From Deltaproteobacteria bacterium (lineage in GTDB: Bacteria > Myxococcota_A > UBA796 > SXON01), in NCBI GenBank assembly GCA_947445035.1, contig CANFCK010000018.1, positions 1-64,000 on the forward strand: DNA of 64,000 bases, given 5' to 3'. Positions 25,446 to 33,274 of the stretch are shown here, one piece after another. The number at the start of each line of letters is the position of its first letter. Position 1 is the stretch's first letter. Position numbers and translations under genes: made by a program. The notes below the pieces were generated by a model. That model was not told where the DNA came from, ran no database searches, and saw only the letters and a list, made by a program, of their open reading frames with translations.

Positions 25446-26086
25446 CAGAAACGGACCAAAACGCCCGCGCCCACCCGCAGGGCCGACCAGTCGAATCCGC
25501 ACGGCTCCTCAGCGCACCCCGCGCCCGCTGCACTGTCTGCGACATCGCTGAAGCGCGCCCCGAACGAGGCGAAGATGTCGAGGCCCGCCGCCGAGGTGCC
25601 GGCCCGCTCGAGGTACATGGGCTGCCGGAGAAACGGGGTATGCCAGCGCGCCGACGCTTCCACGAGCACCCCGAACCGAGCGCCCGAATCCTGACGGCCC
25701 GTCGTCGCCTCGGGGCTCCCCTGCTCCTGCCACACAACCATCGACGGTCCGAGGCCGCCCAGCACGGAAACCGCGCCCAGATCGAGGCGTCCGGACGCCA
25801 GCACGCTCACGGGCGCGTACCATATCCACGAGCTGCTGCCGTCTTGTCGTTGACCCGTCAGCCGCCGATAGCCGAGCTCAAGCCCGATTTCGAGCGGCCC
25901 GCGCACCTGCACGCTGACCAGCCCTTCGAGCGAAAAACTGCCCCCGATCTTCGGGTATGCATCGACAAGTCCCCCTTGCATCACGCTCTCCGCGCTGCCC
26001 AAGAGGCCCACCGAGACTTCGCGCACCCCCGCCGGGGCTGGTGGAGCGGGGCTCGCAGCGAACGCAGATGCAATCAATAGGATCAT
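25445..26086 (-). CDS. Outer-membrane beta-barrel protein in the flagellar cluster
   Basis: The protein is 213 residues from ATG 26086, 6 nt after the stop of the small upstream gene. A signal peptide (MILLIASAFAASP) is followed by alternating beta-strands (VSVGLLGS, FSLEGLVSVQV, LEIGLELGYRRL, RFGVLVEASARWH, LRVGAGVLVRF). The last residue is Phe after a barrel-closing strand (VGAGVLVRF), which fits the usual outer-membrane C-terminal signature. Eight to ten strands are likely. Its gene is coupled to that of the TPR protein (TGATG), so a barrel-plus-TPR pair at the outer membrane is plausible. Confidence 0.7.
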   Translation of the reverse strand: MILLIASAFAASPAPPAPAGVREVSVGLLGSAESVMQGGLVDAYPKIGGSFSLEGLVSVQVRGPLEIGLELGYRRLTGQRQDGSSSWIWYAPVSVLASGRLDLGAVSVLGGLGPSMVVWQEQGSPEATTGRQDSGARFGVLVEASARWHTPFLRQPMYLERAGTSAAGLDIFASFGARFSDVADSAAGAGCAEEPCGFDWSALRVGAGVLVRF

Positions 26087-26092
26087 GGTGCC

Positions 26093-26398
26093 TCAGACGC
26101 GAACACGAAGGTGGGGGGGGGAAGCGCTGCGAAGGCATGCGTGAGCACGAATGGCCCGACGTCGGCCGGGAATCAACGTTTGTTCCTGGACGACGGCGGC
26201 ACGCGCCTCGTGAAGGCGATCGAGCACCCGGTCGAGCTGGCCGTGCACGCGCCCCAGGAGGTTCGGGTCGCGACGCGCAAGGTCCATCAACCGCTGCAGG
26301 TGAACGCCCAACTCGCCAGGGCGCACCGGCTGGCCACGCACCCAACCGTCGCTGGTGGTCTCGAGTTGGAGCATCAGCTCGTCGATCGAGGAGGTCAT
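26093..26398 (-). CDS. Small protein coupled to fliS (FliT-like position)
   Basis: This 101-residue protein starts at ATG 26398 overlapping the fliS TGA (ATGA). Residues 1-70 look like amphipathic helices (IDELMLQLETTSDGW, LGVHLQRLMDLARRD, QLDRVLDRLHEARAAV). The last 25 residues are Arg-rich and unusual. In many flagellar loci fliT follows fliS and encodes the FliD chaperone. This gene occupies that position but shows no clear FliT sequence. It may be a divergent FliT or a novel flagellar factor. The overlap argues that it is a real gene. Confidence 0.55.
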   Translation of the reverse strand: MTSSIDELMLQLETTSDGWVRGQPVRPGELGVHLQRLMDLARRDPNLLGRVHGQLDRVLDRLHEARAAVVQEQTLIPGRRRAIRAHACLRSASPPHLRVRV

Positions 26399-26808
26399 AC
26401 CGCTTCCGCCACCGGCTCGTCTTGTTCGACGTTGACCGCCTGGGTGGCGTGCCGGAAGGCCCCTAGCAGCGTGTCGGCCACCCGAATGAGCCCGTCAACC
26501 TCGTTAGGATCACCCGACCGACCGACCTCGCCGAGCCGACGCACGACCCACTGGTACGTCAGACTCAGGTTGCGGGCGAGCTCCGGCGCCGCTTCCGCGT
26601 CGAGCGCGTTGTTCAACTCGATGAAGATCGCGCGCACGTGACCGAGGTCGCCGGCCCATTCGATGCGTGCCCCTCGATGTCCCGACACCATGGCCTCGCG
26701 CGCACGCTCCAGCCGATGGATCGCTGTCTCGAAGAGCATGACCACGACTTGCTCGTTGGGGGCATTGAATACTCGCGCGTTACGATATGCGGCAAGACCC
26801 TTCATCAT
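26395..26808 (-). CDS. fliS: Flagellin export chaperone FliS
   Basis: This 137-residue protein has FliS signatures: YRNARVFNAPNEQVVVMLFE followed by TAIHRLERAREAMVSG and, later, LARNLSLTYQWVVRRLGEV. FliS binds the C-terminal helix of flagellin to keep it unassembled in the cytoplasm. The start is ATG 26808, with an internal ATG at 26805. It follows fliD by 11 nt. The C-terminal tail is acidic. It is normal length for the family. Confidence 0.93.
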   Translation of the reverse strand: MMKGLAAYRNARVFNAPNEQVVVMLFETAIHRLERAREAMVSGHRGARIEWAGDLGHVRAIFIELNNALDAEAAPELARNLSLTYQWVVRRLGEVGRSGDPNEVDGLIRVADTLLGAFRHATQAVNVEQDEPVAEAV

Positions 26809-26819
26809 GACAGACCTCT

Positions 26820-28184
26820 CTACGAACTGGAGTTGGAGGACGAGGAGCCGTCGCCGAGCATCGCTGCGAGCTGAGCGGACGCGTCGTTGAGCTTGGCGAG
26901 CGCCAATTCCATCGCGATGAACTGCTTGCGGAGGCGGGCCTCGTAGGAGTCCATCCGGGTGTCGAAGTCGTCGATCTCGGTCTCGAGGTCGGCGATGCGA
27001 TCGTCGATCGTCTCGGTACGGAGCGTCAGGTAGCCCTCGTCCTCGTCGTTGTAGGCGGTGATCAGGTCCTTCAGCGCGTCTCCAAAGGTGCCGGCGTCCT
27101 TCTCGAAGAGCGCGACGATGTCCTCGGGGCTGTCCTCGAGCGCCGCTTTGAGCACGTCCTCGTCGATCTCGATGCTCCCATCCTGCTGGGTCTCAAAACC
27201 GATCGAACCGAGGGACTCGTAGATTCCTCCGGTGGTGTACGCCGCACCGACGACGCTCTGGAGCGACTGCATCAGCCCCACGACAGTGGATTCGCCGACG
27301 AACTCACCTTTGATCTCGTTTTCGGCGTCGTAGGCACGATGGGTACGGATGTAGGTCCGTAGTTCGTTGTACGCGTCCACAAACGTGGTGAGGTTCGCGA
27401 CCGTCGTGTCCGCGTCGGTTTCAATCGTCACGGTGATCGCCGAGGTGGTCACATCTTCGAGATTGAAGGTGATTCCACTCACGACGTCGTCGATGGCGTT
27501 GTCGGCGCTGGTGATCGCAATGCCGTTGACCGTGAGCGCAGCGTCCGCCGCGGTGGAGGTCTCGGTGAAGGTCGGCACGGTGCCGGTGCCCGTCAGGCCG
27601 GAGGTGTCCAGCGTCAGGGTGTTGGCCGCCCCGGTGTCCTTCCCGGTCACCACCAACCGGTAGGGGCTGGTCGCGTCGCCCGTGTCCATGATGTAAGCGG
27701 TGACCCCGTCGACACCGTCGTTGATGAGGTCGGCGAGCTCTTCCAACGACGAGTTGGTGCTGTCGATGGTCAGCGCGGTGGTCGTGCCGGCGTAGGTGAC
27801 TGAAAATGTACCCTCTGCAATGGTTCCCAACGTGTCCTTGTCAGAGAAGCCATCGGAAACCTCGGTCTCGTTCGCGGCCAGCTTCGTGACCTCGATGCTG
27901 TAGCGGCCGGCGACGGCGCCGCCCTCAGCCTCCACGCTCACGGCCCCGTCGTCCGAGCTGGTCGCGGTCGTGGCCCGAAGCTCGTCGGCGGTGTCGATCG
28001 CCTCGTAGGCATCCTGAAGCGCGGTGACCTTCTCAATCAGGGTCGCGTAGGTGTCCTTGAGGTCCTCGAGCTCGCTCAGATCGGTCTCCATGACCGTTTG
28101 AGGCGTGCGAGCGGCCGCCACGAGCTGGGTGATCATCGTATCGGTGTCGATACCAGAGACGATGCCGCCGACGCTGATGCCCAT
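26820..28184 (-). CDS. fliD: Flagellar filament cap protein FliD
   Basis: The protein is 454 residues from ATG 28184 with a GGAAGGGAG ribosome site. The N-terminal motif GISVGGIVSGIDTDTMITQL and the following coiled-coil DLSELEDLKDTYATL match the FliD N-domain. The central region is the Thr/Asp-rich variable domain. The C-terminal coiled coil LETEIDDFDTRMDSYEARLR then KQFIAMELALAKLNDASAQL is the conserved FliD end. It caps the growing filament and promotes flagellin folding. A sigma-28-like promoter lies at 28215-28241. Confidence 0.95.
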   Translation of the reverse strand: MGISVGGIVSGIDTDTMITQLVAAARTPQTVMETDLSELEDLKDTYATLIEKVTALQDAYEAIDTADELRATTATSSDDGAVSVEAEGGAVAGRYSIEVTKLAANETEVSDGFSDKDTLGTIAEGTFSVTYAGTTTALTIDSTNSSLEELADLINDGVDGVTAYIMDTGDATSPYRLVVTGKDTGAANTLTLDTSGLTGTGTVPTFTETSTAADAALTVNGIAITSADNAIDDVVSGITFNLEDVTTSAITVTIETDADTTVANLTTFVDAYNELRTYIRTHRAYDAENEIKGEFVGESTVVGLMQSLQSVVGAAYTTGGIYESLGSIGFETQQDGSIEIDEDVLKAALEDSPEDIVALFEKDAGTFGDALKDLITAYNDEDEGYLTLRTETIDDRIADLETEIDDFDTRMDSYEARLRKQFIAMELALAKLNDASAQLAAMLGDGSSSSNSSS

Positions 28185-28214
28185 GACTCCCTTCCGGTTC
28201 TCGAGATGTCCTCC

Positions 28215-28241
28215 TCATCGGCCAACAAACGCGACCCTTGA
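28215..28241 (-). promoter_or_regulatory. Sigma-28-like promoter of fliD
   Basis: On the minus strand TCAA (28241-28238) and GCCGATGA (28222-28215) are 15 nt apart. The FliA consensus is TAAA-N15-GCCGATAA. It is about 30 nt before the fliD ATG and just beyond a terminator, as expected of an independent late promoter. Confidence 0.55.
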
Positions 28242-28256
28242 GGCGGAGATCGCGGC

Positions 28257-28294
28257 AAAACGCAAGACGGCCGCGACGAGAAACGCCGCGGCCG
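28257..28294 (-). terminator. Terminator after flagellin (28310) and before fliD
   Basis: On the minus strand CGGCCGCG and CGCGGCCG form an 8-bp stem (28287-28294 with 28268-28275), followed within 7 nt by GTTTT (28260-28257). It lies 15 nt after the flagellin stop, so it should separate the flagellin transcript from fliD. Confidence 0.6.
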
Positions 28295-28309
28295 CTCTGG
28301 CAGTCGCGC

Positions 28310-29143
28310 CTACCCCTGGAGAAGCTGCGTGACCGATTGGTTGATGTTCTTGGCCTGGGCGAGGACGGCGATGCCGGCCTGCTGCATGATCTGCCACTTG
28401 GAGAGGTTCGCGGTCTCTTCGCCGAAATCGGCGTCGCGGATCTGGCTCTCGGCCGCCTTGGTATTCTCGGCGTACACCTCAAGGTTGTTCAGCGCGCTTC
28501 CGAGGCGGTTCTCGGCAGCACCGAGGTCGGAGCGGTAGGCGCTGACCGACTGGATGGCGCTGTCGACGATGCTCAGCGCAAGACTCGCGCCGGAGGCCGT
28601 GCTCAGATCGATCGAGCCGGTGTCGACGCCGAGCGTCGTCGCCCGAAGATCGCCCAGCGTGATGTCAACCTGATCGTCCGCCGTGTTGTTGATGCCGACC
28701 TGGACCGCCAGCGACGTCACCGAGCCGTCGGTGAGCTGCATGCCGTTGAACTCGGTGACGTTGGCGATCCGGTCGATTTCCTGGGCGATGGCCGCGTATT
28801 CGTCCTGGATGTAGGCGCGTTCATCGTCGCTGAGGGTCTCCGAGGCGCTCTGGACCGCGAGTTCCCGGATACGACCGAGGATGTTGGTGACTTCCGAGCT
28901 TGCGCCTTCCGCCACCGCCACCATCGAGATGCCATCGCCGATGTTGCGGGAGGCAACCTTCGACGAGTTGTAGGCGACCTTGAGGTTCTCGGCGACGCCG
29001 AGCCCCGCAGCGTCGTCCGCGGCACGAGAGATGCGCAACCCCGAAGAGATGCGCTGGAAGGACTTGTTGAGCATGCGACCAGTCTGACCCAGCTTGCTGA
29101 GGGCTGAGTTGGCCGCCGTGTTGGTATTGACCGTGATTGCCAT
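28310..29143 (-). CDS. fliC: Flagellin (copy 1, fliC type)
   Basis: The protein is 277 residues from ATG 29143 with a GGAG site. It has both conserved flagellin ends: ITVNTNTAANSALSKLGQTG then KSFQRISSGLRISRAADDAA at the N-terminus, and TKAAESQIRDADFGEETANL then SKWQIMQQAGIAVLAQAKNI at the C-terminus. The variable central region is very short, so the D2/D3 domains are reduced. The FliS-binding and secretion signals are in the terminal helices. It follows copy 2 on the same strand, separated by a terminator. The two copies look about 60% identical by eye over the D0/D1 helices. Confidence 0.95.
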   Translation of the reverse strand: MAITVNTNTAANSALSKLGQTGRMLNKSFQRISSGLRISRAADDAAGLGVAENLKVAYNSSKVASRNIGDGISMVAVAEGASSEVTNILGRIRELAVQSASETLSDDERAYIQDEYAAIAQEIDRIANVTEFNGMQLTDGSVTSLAVQVGINNTADDQVDITLGDLRATTLGVDTGSIDLSTASGASLALSIVDSAIQSVSAYRSDLGAAENRLGSALNNLEVYAENTKAAESQIRDADFGEETANLSKWQIMQQAGIAVLAQAKNINQSVTQLLQG

Positions 29144-29256
29144 CTTTCACTCCTTGCCACCCCGGCGGGGGGCCGATGTTCGAGTCAAGGGCGACCCGAT
29201 GCACACCAGTCGGCCCCGACCGACAAGGACTTGAATGAAATCGGCATTCAGATCAC

Positions 29257-29297
29257 AAAAAAGCCAAACCCAGCGTCCGATGGCGGTGGACGCTGGG
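29257..29297 (-). terminator. Strong intrinsic terminator after flagellin copy 2
   Basis: On the minus strand CCCAGCGTCC pairs with GGACGCTGGG (29297-29288 with 29278-29269; loop of 9). After the stem come TTTGGC and six T residues (A-run at 29257-29262 on the plus strand). It lies 17 nt after the flagellin stop at 29315. Confidence 0.85.
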
Positions 29298-29314
29298 CTT
29301 GGGATGTGACGTTG

Positions 29315-30145
29315 TTACTGGATGAGCTGGAGGGCGCCCTGGTTCACCGTCTTCGCCTGGGCGAGGATGGCGGTGCCGGCCTGCGTCAGGATCTGGTTCT
29401 TGCTCATCTCGGCGGTTTCGTAGCCGAAGTCGGCGTCGCGGATCTGGCTCTCGGCGGCGAGGGTGTTCTCGGTGAAGGTCTCGAGGTTGTTCAGCGCGCT
29501 GTTGAGGCGGTTCTCCGCCGCACCGTAGACGGAGCGGTAGCCGCTGACCAAGGAGATGGCATCGTCGATCACGGTGAGCGCCGAGGACGCGCCGGTCGCG
29601 GTGCTGAGGTCGACGGCGCCGGTGTCGACGCCGAGGGTGGTGGCGCTGAGGTCGCCGAGGGTGATGTCGACCTGGTCGTTCGCGGTGGCGTTGATGCCGA
29701 CCTGGACACCGACCGTGGCCGTGGTGCCGTCAGTCAGGGCCTTGCCGTTGAACTCGGTGACGCCCGAGATGCGATCCACTTCTGCGGACAGCGCCAAGAA
29801 CTCGTCCTGAACGTAGGCCCGCTCGTCGTCGCCGAGGGTGTCCGACGCGCTCTGAACGGCCAGTTCACGCATACGGCCGAGGATGTTGCCGACTTCCGAG
29901 GAGGCGCCTTCCGCCACCGCGATCATCGAGATGCCGTCCGCCGTGTTGCGGCTGGCGACCTTGGCCGACTTCGCGGCGACCTTCAGGTTCTCCGCGACAC
30001 CCAGGCCGGCCGCGTCATCGGCGGCCTTGCTGATGCGGAGACCGCTGGAGATGCGCGAGAAGGAACCGGAGAGAGCGCGGCCCGCCCGGTTCAGCTGGGT
30101 CATTGCGCGGTTGGCGGCGGTGTTGGTGTTGACGGTCATGGCCAT
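29315..30145 (-). CDS. Flagellin (copy 2)
   Basis: The protein is 276 residues. ATG 30145 with GGGAGA upstream is taken as start because it matches the copy-1 start and gives MAMTVNTNTAAN. Conserved N-terminal SGSFSRISSGLRISKAADDA then GLGVAENLKVA, and C-terminal AAESQIRDADFGYETAEMSK then QILTQAGTAILAQAKTVNQG, define a flagellin with a short variable region. The C-terminus ends IQ. A possible sigma-28-type site upstream has TAAT (30245-30248) and TCCGATCA (30221-30228) with 16 nt between. The terminator at 29257-29297 follows. Confidence 0.95.
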   Translation of the reverse strand: MAMTVNTNTAANRAMTQLNRAGRALSGSFSRISSGLRISKAADDAAGLGVAENLKVAAKSAKVASRNTADGISMIAVAEGASSEVGNILGRMRELAVQSASDTLGDDERAYVQDEFLALSAEVDRISGVTEFNGKALTDGTTATVGVQVGINATANDQVDITLGDLSATTLGVDTGAVDLSTATGASSALTVIDDAISLVSGYRSVYGAAENRLNSALNNLETFTENTLAAESQIRDADFGYETAEMSKNQILTQAGTAILAQAKTVNQGALQLIQ

Positions 30146-30337
30146 GATGAAATCTCCCTTTGTTCGGCGACTTTGTGCCGCCTGGTGCCTGTCGGTCCGC
30201 GGCTTGCGAACCTGGCACAATGATCGGAGAGGGAGTTCCAGGCCATTAGGGGTCAGGCAGCACGGAGGTCGTATTCCGCGAAGCAAACCGCCAAATCAAC
30301 GGCGTTTTAACAGTCTAAACTGGAGATCGAAAGAAGA

Positions 30338-31210
30338 TCAGATCAAATCGAAGAGGCTCTGCCCCTTGCTGCTGGAGGCCACCTGGAGGGCGGTTTCATA
30401 CGCCTGCCGGAGCTCGGAAAGCCGCGTGTACGTCTCTGCCGGGTCGGCGGAGAGCAGTGTGTCCATGCGGGACTCAATCTCAGAGGAGAGGCTGTCCGCT
30501 AGCGAGCCGGCATCTTCTGCGGTGCGCGCGTCATTCCCTACATCTGCCCGGGCGGCCATCACCTGGTCGAGCGCGCCGTCGAGATCATCCAGCGCCGCCT
30601 GGATCGCCATGGTGTCGTTGGACTCGAGCGCGGTCTGAAAGTCGTCCAGCACGCCGAAGACATCGACCGGCCCTGAGAAGACGGCCGACCCGTCACGGCC
30701 GGTCTGGACCCAGTTTTCGTCGCCGACGCGGATCGAAGGGACGTCGGCGGAGCCCGTGTAGGCCCCTGTGGCGTCGAAAGGCGGCGCGTCCCAGTTGGTG
30801 CCCGCAAAAAGGTAGCGCCCAGCGAAGTCCACGTTCGCAGCGTCAAGCACCGAACCGCGAATGGAGCCAACCTCCTGTGCGGTGTAGCCCCGCTGCTCGG
30901 CGTTGCTCAGTTCGCTGGCGCTCTGCACGGCCAATTCCCGCGCGCGCGTGAGGGCGTCGTGGATTTGACCCAGGGTGGAGTCCAGCTGGTCCAACTGCGC
31001 GAGCGCCTGCGAGGAGTTGGTCTCAAAAACCGATTGGTCCAGTCGGGTCGCGTGGAGCCGGTCGACCTGCCCGACCAGCTGAGGCGCGTCGGACGGACGG
31101 TTGATGACCATCCCGGTGACGGCTTGCTCTTCCACGACGCGGGTCCGCGCGTTGGTCGCGCGGAGGTTTGCGCGAACGAGGGCCCAGAGTCCGTTGCGGG
31201 TCACTCGCAC
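30338..31210 (-). CDS. flgL: Flagellar hook-filament junction protein FlgL
   Basis: The protein is 290 residues from GTG 31210, one base after the flgK TGA. The start gives VRVTRNGLWALVRANLRATN, which matches the FlgL N-terminus. The following RVVEEQAVTGMVINRPSDAP is diagnostic. C-terminal RLSELRQAYETALQVASSSK ends the flagellin-like D0 helix. FlgL is the second junction protein between hook and filament. The 192-nt gap between it and the flagellin gene (30146-30337) includes the putative flagellin promoter and a weak hairpin. Confidence 0.92.
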   Translation of the reverse strand: MRVTRNGLWALVRANLRATNARTRVVEEQAVTGMVINRPSDAPQLVGQVDRLHATRLDQSVFETNSSQALAQLDQLDSTLGQIHDALTRARELAVQSASELSNAEQRGYTAQEVGSIRGSVLDAANVDFAGRYLFAGTNWDAPPFDATGAYTGSADVPSIRVGDENWVQTGRDGSAVFSGPVDVFGVLDDFQTALESNDTMAIQAALDDLDGALDQVMAARADVGNDARTAEDAGSLADSLSSEIESRMDTLLSADPAETYTRLSELRQAYETALQVASSSKGQSLFDLI

Positions 31211-31211
31211 A

Positions 31212-32597
31212 TCAAGCTCCGATGGCCAGGAGAGCGCGGAGCAGCTCGTCCGCAGCGCTGATGACCCTGGCGGAGGCCCGGTAGGCCGACTGGAACTCGA
31301 GCAGGTGGGTTGCCTCTTCGTCGGTGTCGACGCCAGCGGTGCTTTCCCGGAGCTGTTCGAGGTCGCCGACCAACGCGGACTGGGCCTCTTCGTTGCCCTG
31401 CGCTGCCGCCACGGTGGCACCCACGTCCGCAGTGATGGCGCTCAGCGCCGATCGTGCGTTCCCGGAGGCGAAGATCGTCGTGTCGTCTTCGAGGTCGAGC
31501 ATCGCTTCGAGATTGACGCCATCGCCTCCGTAGGCGGTTGCCGCGCCTGCGAAAGCGAGGAGCGACGGGTCGTCGGCGACGGCCGTGTCCACCGCCAACC
31601 CCGACGCGGCGCCACTGGCGGTGGCGGTGAGGGCAAAGAGGTCGGCCCCCGGCGCCCCGCTCTGATCGAAGCCGAGCGCGTGCTGCGCGTTGAACGCCGA
31701 GCCGATGGCGAACGCGAAGGCATCGAGGTCCTCGATCCAGCCTTCCAGTTCCCCCCTCGCCTCCACCAGGCCCCCGAGACGGCCACCGACGACATCCGTC
31801 GCGTCCATGGCGCCGTTGTCCATCGCGACCTGAATCGCGGCGTTGCCGTCAGCGTCCTCGGAAGTGGCGAGCTCTCGCCAATCGCCACCGCTCACGATCG
31901 CGTGGCCGCCGAGGTAGACGACCGCCTGGCCGTCGGCTTTGAGCTCGGCGGTGGCACCGACTGCGCCGGCAAGGTCGAGGATGAGCTGATCGCGGCGATC
32001 CAATAGATCGGCCGGACCGAGGGTCGCGCCCTGGCTGCCGACCCGGGCGTTGAGCGCCGCCACCTCGGCGAGGGTCGCGTTGACCTCCTCCAGGCTGGTG
32101 CCGATCTGCTCGTCGATCGCCTCGACCGTCTCGGCGAATCCGCTGGCGATCCGAGAGGTTGTCTCTGCAAAGACCTCGCAAGCGTGAACCACGCCGCGGC
32201 GGAGGGAGGCGTCCGAAGGATCCGTGCTCGCGCTGCCGAGCGCGTCGAAGATATGATCCAGCGCCTCGGCCATGCCCGTGGAGTTGCTGCTGTTGAGGTA
32301 GCTCTCCGCCACTCGAAGGCTTTCGGCGAGCGTCGTGGACGAAGCCTGCGCGCCCGTGGCGTCGATGAGCCGGACGCCAAGAAGTCGATCGGCGGACCGC
32401 ACGATCGCCGAAGGCGTAGCGCCCTGGCCGACGAAGAGGCCGCGCTGCTGTACCGGCGAAAGTTGCTCGGTGCGGAGGGCTCGGCGCGTGTAGCCCGGGG
32501 TGCTGGCCCCGGTGACGTTCTGCGTGGTGACATCGATGCCCGCAGACGCCACGGCAAGGCCGCGCGAGCCGGTCTGGATGGCGCCGAGAAGGCTCAT
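31212..32597 (-). CDS. flgK: Flagellar hook-associated protein FlgK
   Basis: The protein is 461 residues from ATG 32597, overlapping the flgN stop (ATGA). N-terminal SLLGAIQTGSRGLAVASAGI then TQNVTGASTPGYTRRAL is the FlgK signature. C-terminal THLLEFQSAYRASARVISAA then DELLRALLAIGA closes the D0 domain. FlgK is the first junction protein. It is shorter than E. coli FlgK (547), consistent with a reduced variable domain as in the flagellins. A longer upstream start is rejected because it would overlap flgN. Confidence 0.93.
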   Translation of the reverse strand: MSLLGAIQTGSRGLAVASAGIDVTTQNVTGASTPGYTRRALRTEQLSPVQQRGLFVGQGATPSAIVRSADRLLGVRLIDATGAQASSTTLAESLRVAESYLNSSNSTGMAEALDHIFDALGSASTDPSDASLRRGVVHACEVFAETTSRIASGFAETVEAIDEQIGTSLEEVNATLAEVAALNARVGSQGATLGPADLLDRRDQLILDLAGAVGATAELKADGQAVVYLGGHAIVSGGDWRELATSEDADGNAAIQVAMDNGAMDATDVVGGRLGGLVEARGELEGWIEDLDAFAFAIGSAFNAQHALGFDQSGAPGADLFALTATASGAASGLAVDTAVADDPSLLAFAGAATAYGGDGVNLEAMLDLEDDTTIFASGNARSALSAITADVGATVAAAQGNEEAQSALVGDLEQLRESTAGVDTDEEATHLLEFQSAYRASARVISAADELLRALLAIGA

Positions 32598-32929
32598 CGC
32601 ATCCCCCGAACCATGCCGAAGCGGGTGTAGGTCGTCGGCGCCCGGTCCGGCGAGAGCGCCGCGATGGCGCCGGTGATGATCTCTCCGCACGTGCGAATGC
32701 GGGAGTCCAGCGAGCGAATCCGCAACGCGACACGGGCCGCTTCGGCCGTCGTGGTGGCGCTGCCACGGCGAATGGCCTCGACATCGAGGGCATCCTGAAG
32801 ACTACGCCTCTCCTCAGTGCTCGCCACCAGCGCGCCGGCATTGGCCGTGCGCGCTGCAGCGAGCTGGGACTCGACCGCGTGCAGCAGGAGCTGCAGGGTC
32901 TCGTCGACCGTTGGGGAGGCTTCCGTCAC
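32594..32929 (-). CDS. flgN: FlgN-like flagellar export chaperone
   Basis: This 111-residue protein lies between flgM and flgK, the standard flgN position. Residues 1-85 are helical, with the heptad-rich LQLLLHAVESQLAAARTANA and SLQDALDVEAIRRGSATTTA. It ends YTRFGMVRGMR. FlgN binds FlgK and FlgL in the cytoplasm before export. Sequence similarity is weak; the call rests on location, size and helical content. The stop overlaps the flgK start. It is preceded by flgM with 3 nt between. Confidence 0.75.
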   Translation of the reverse strand: MTEASPTVDETLQLLLHAVESQLAAARTANAGALVASTEERRSLQDALDVEAIRRGSATTTAEAARVALRIRSLDSRIRTCGEIITGAIAALSPDRAPTTYTRFGMVRGMR

Positions 32930-32932
32930 GGT

Positions 32933-33223
32933 TCAGAAGCCGCGCAACAAGGCGTCGACGGTCGCCGCAAAATCGTCTTCGTTGCCCAGCCGCCCCGAGG
33001 CGATGTCCGCCTTGGCTTCGGCAACCTTGTCGGAGCGAACTTCGCCCCAGGGGGTGCTCCGCGCGGCCGCGTGAAGTTCCGAGAGGAAGTCGCTGGTGTG
33101 CAGCGAGGCCGCGCGGTCAGGCGCCGCCGGGCCGATGGAACGACCGTTGGGTTCACCGCCCCGATTCACCCTCCCGTAGGTAAGGTTTTCCGTCGGTGCG
33201 AGAGAGGGAGCGGCGATCTTCAC
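32933..33223 (-). CDS. flgM: Anti-sigma-28 factor FlgM
   Basis: The protein is 96 residues from GTG 33223, with AGGAG ten bases upstream. The first ~45 residues are disordered and polar. The C-terminal part has the FlgM sigma-binding helices: HAAARSTPWGEVRSDKVAEA then KADIASGRLGNEDDFAATVD. FlgM holds FliA inactive until the hook is complete and is then exported. The presence of FlgM implies that a sigma-28 (FliA) regulon exists in this organism. A sigma-28-like promoter lies directly upstream (33242-33268). Confidence 0.85.
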   Translation of the reverse strand: MKIAAPSLAPTENLTYGRVNRGGEPNGRSIGPAAPDRAASLHTSDFLSELHAAARSTPWGEVRSDKVAEAKADIASGRLGNEDDFAATVDALLRGF

Positions 33224-33241
33224 GGTTGGACTCCTGGGCTC

Positions 33242-33268
33242 GATTCGGACACCGTCGCCAGAACTTGA
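33242..33268 (-). promoter_or_regulatory. Sigma-28-like promoter of flgM-flgN-flgK-flgL
   Basis: On the minus strand TCAAGTT starts at 33268 and TCCGAATC occupies 33249-33242, with 15 nt between TCAA and TCCGAATC. The -10 matches only the CCGA core of GCCGATAA. Geometry is the same as at fliD. It lies 19 nt before the flgM GTG, just after the flgJ stop. Confidence 0.4.
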
Positions 33269-33274
33269 GCCCGG

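Noticed and set aside
28238-30223. Long plus-strand frames opposite the flagellin genes
   Set aside because: They are mirror images of the flagellin coding sequence and share low-complexity patterns between copies.
30285-30306. Weak hairpin CGCC / GGCG after flgL as a terminator
   Set aside because: The stem is 4 bp with a bulge beyond it and only GTTTGCTT follows, so it is not convincing.
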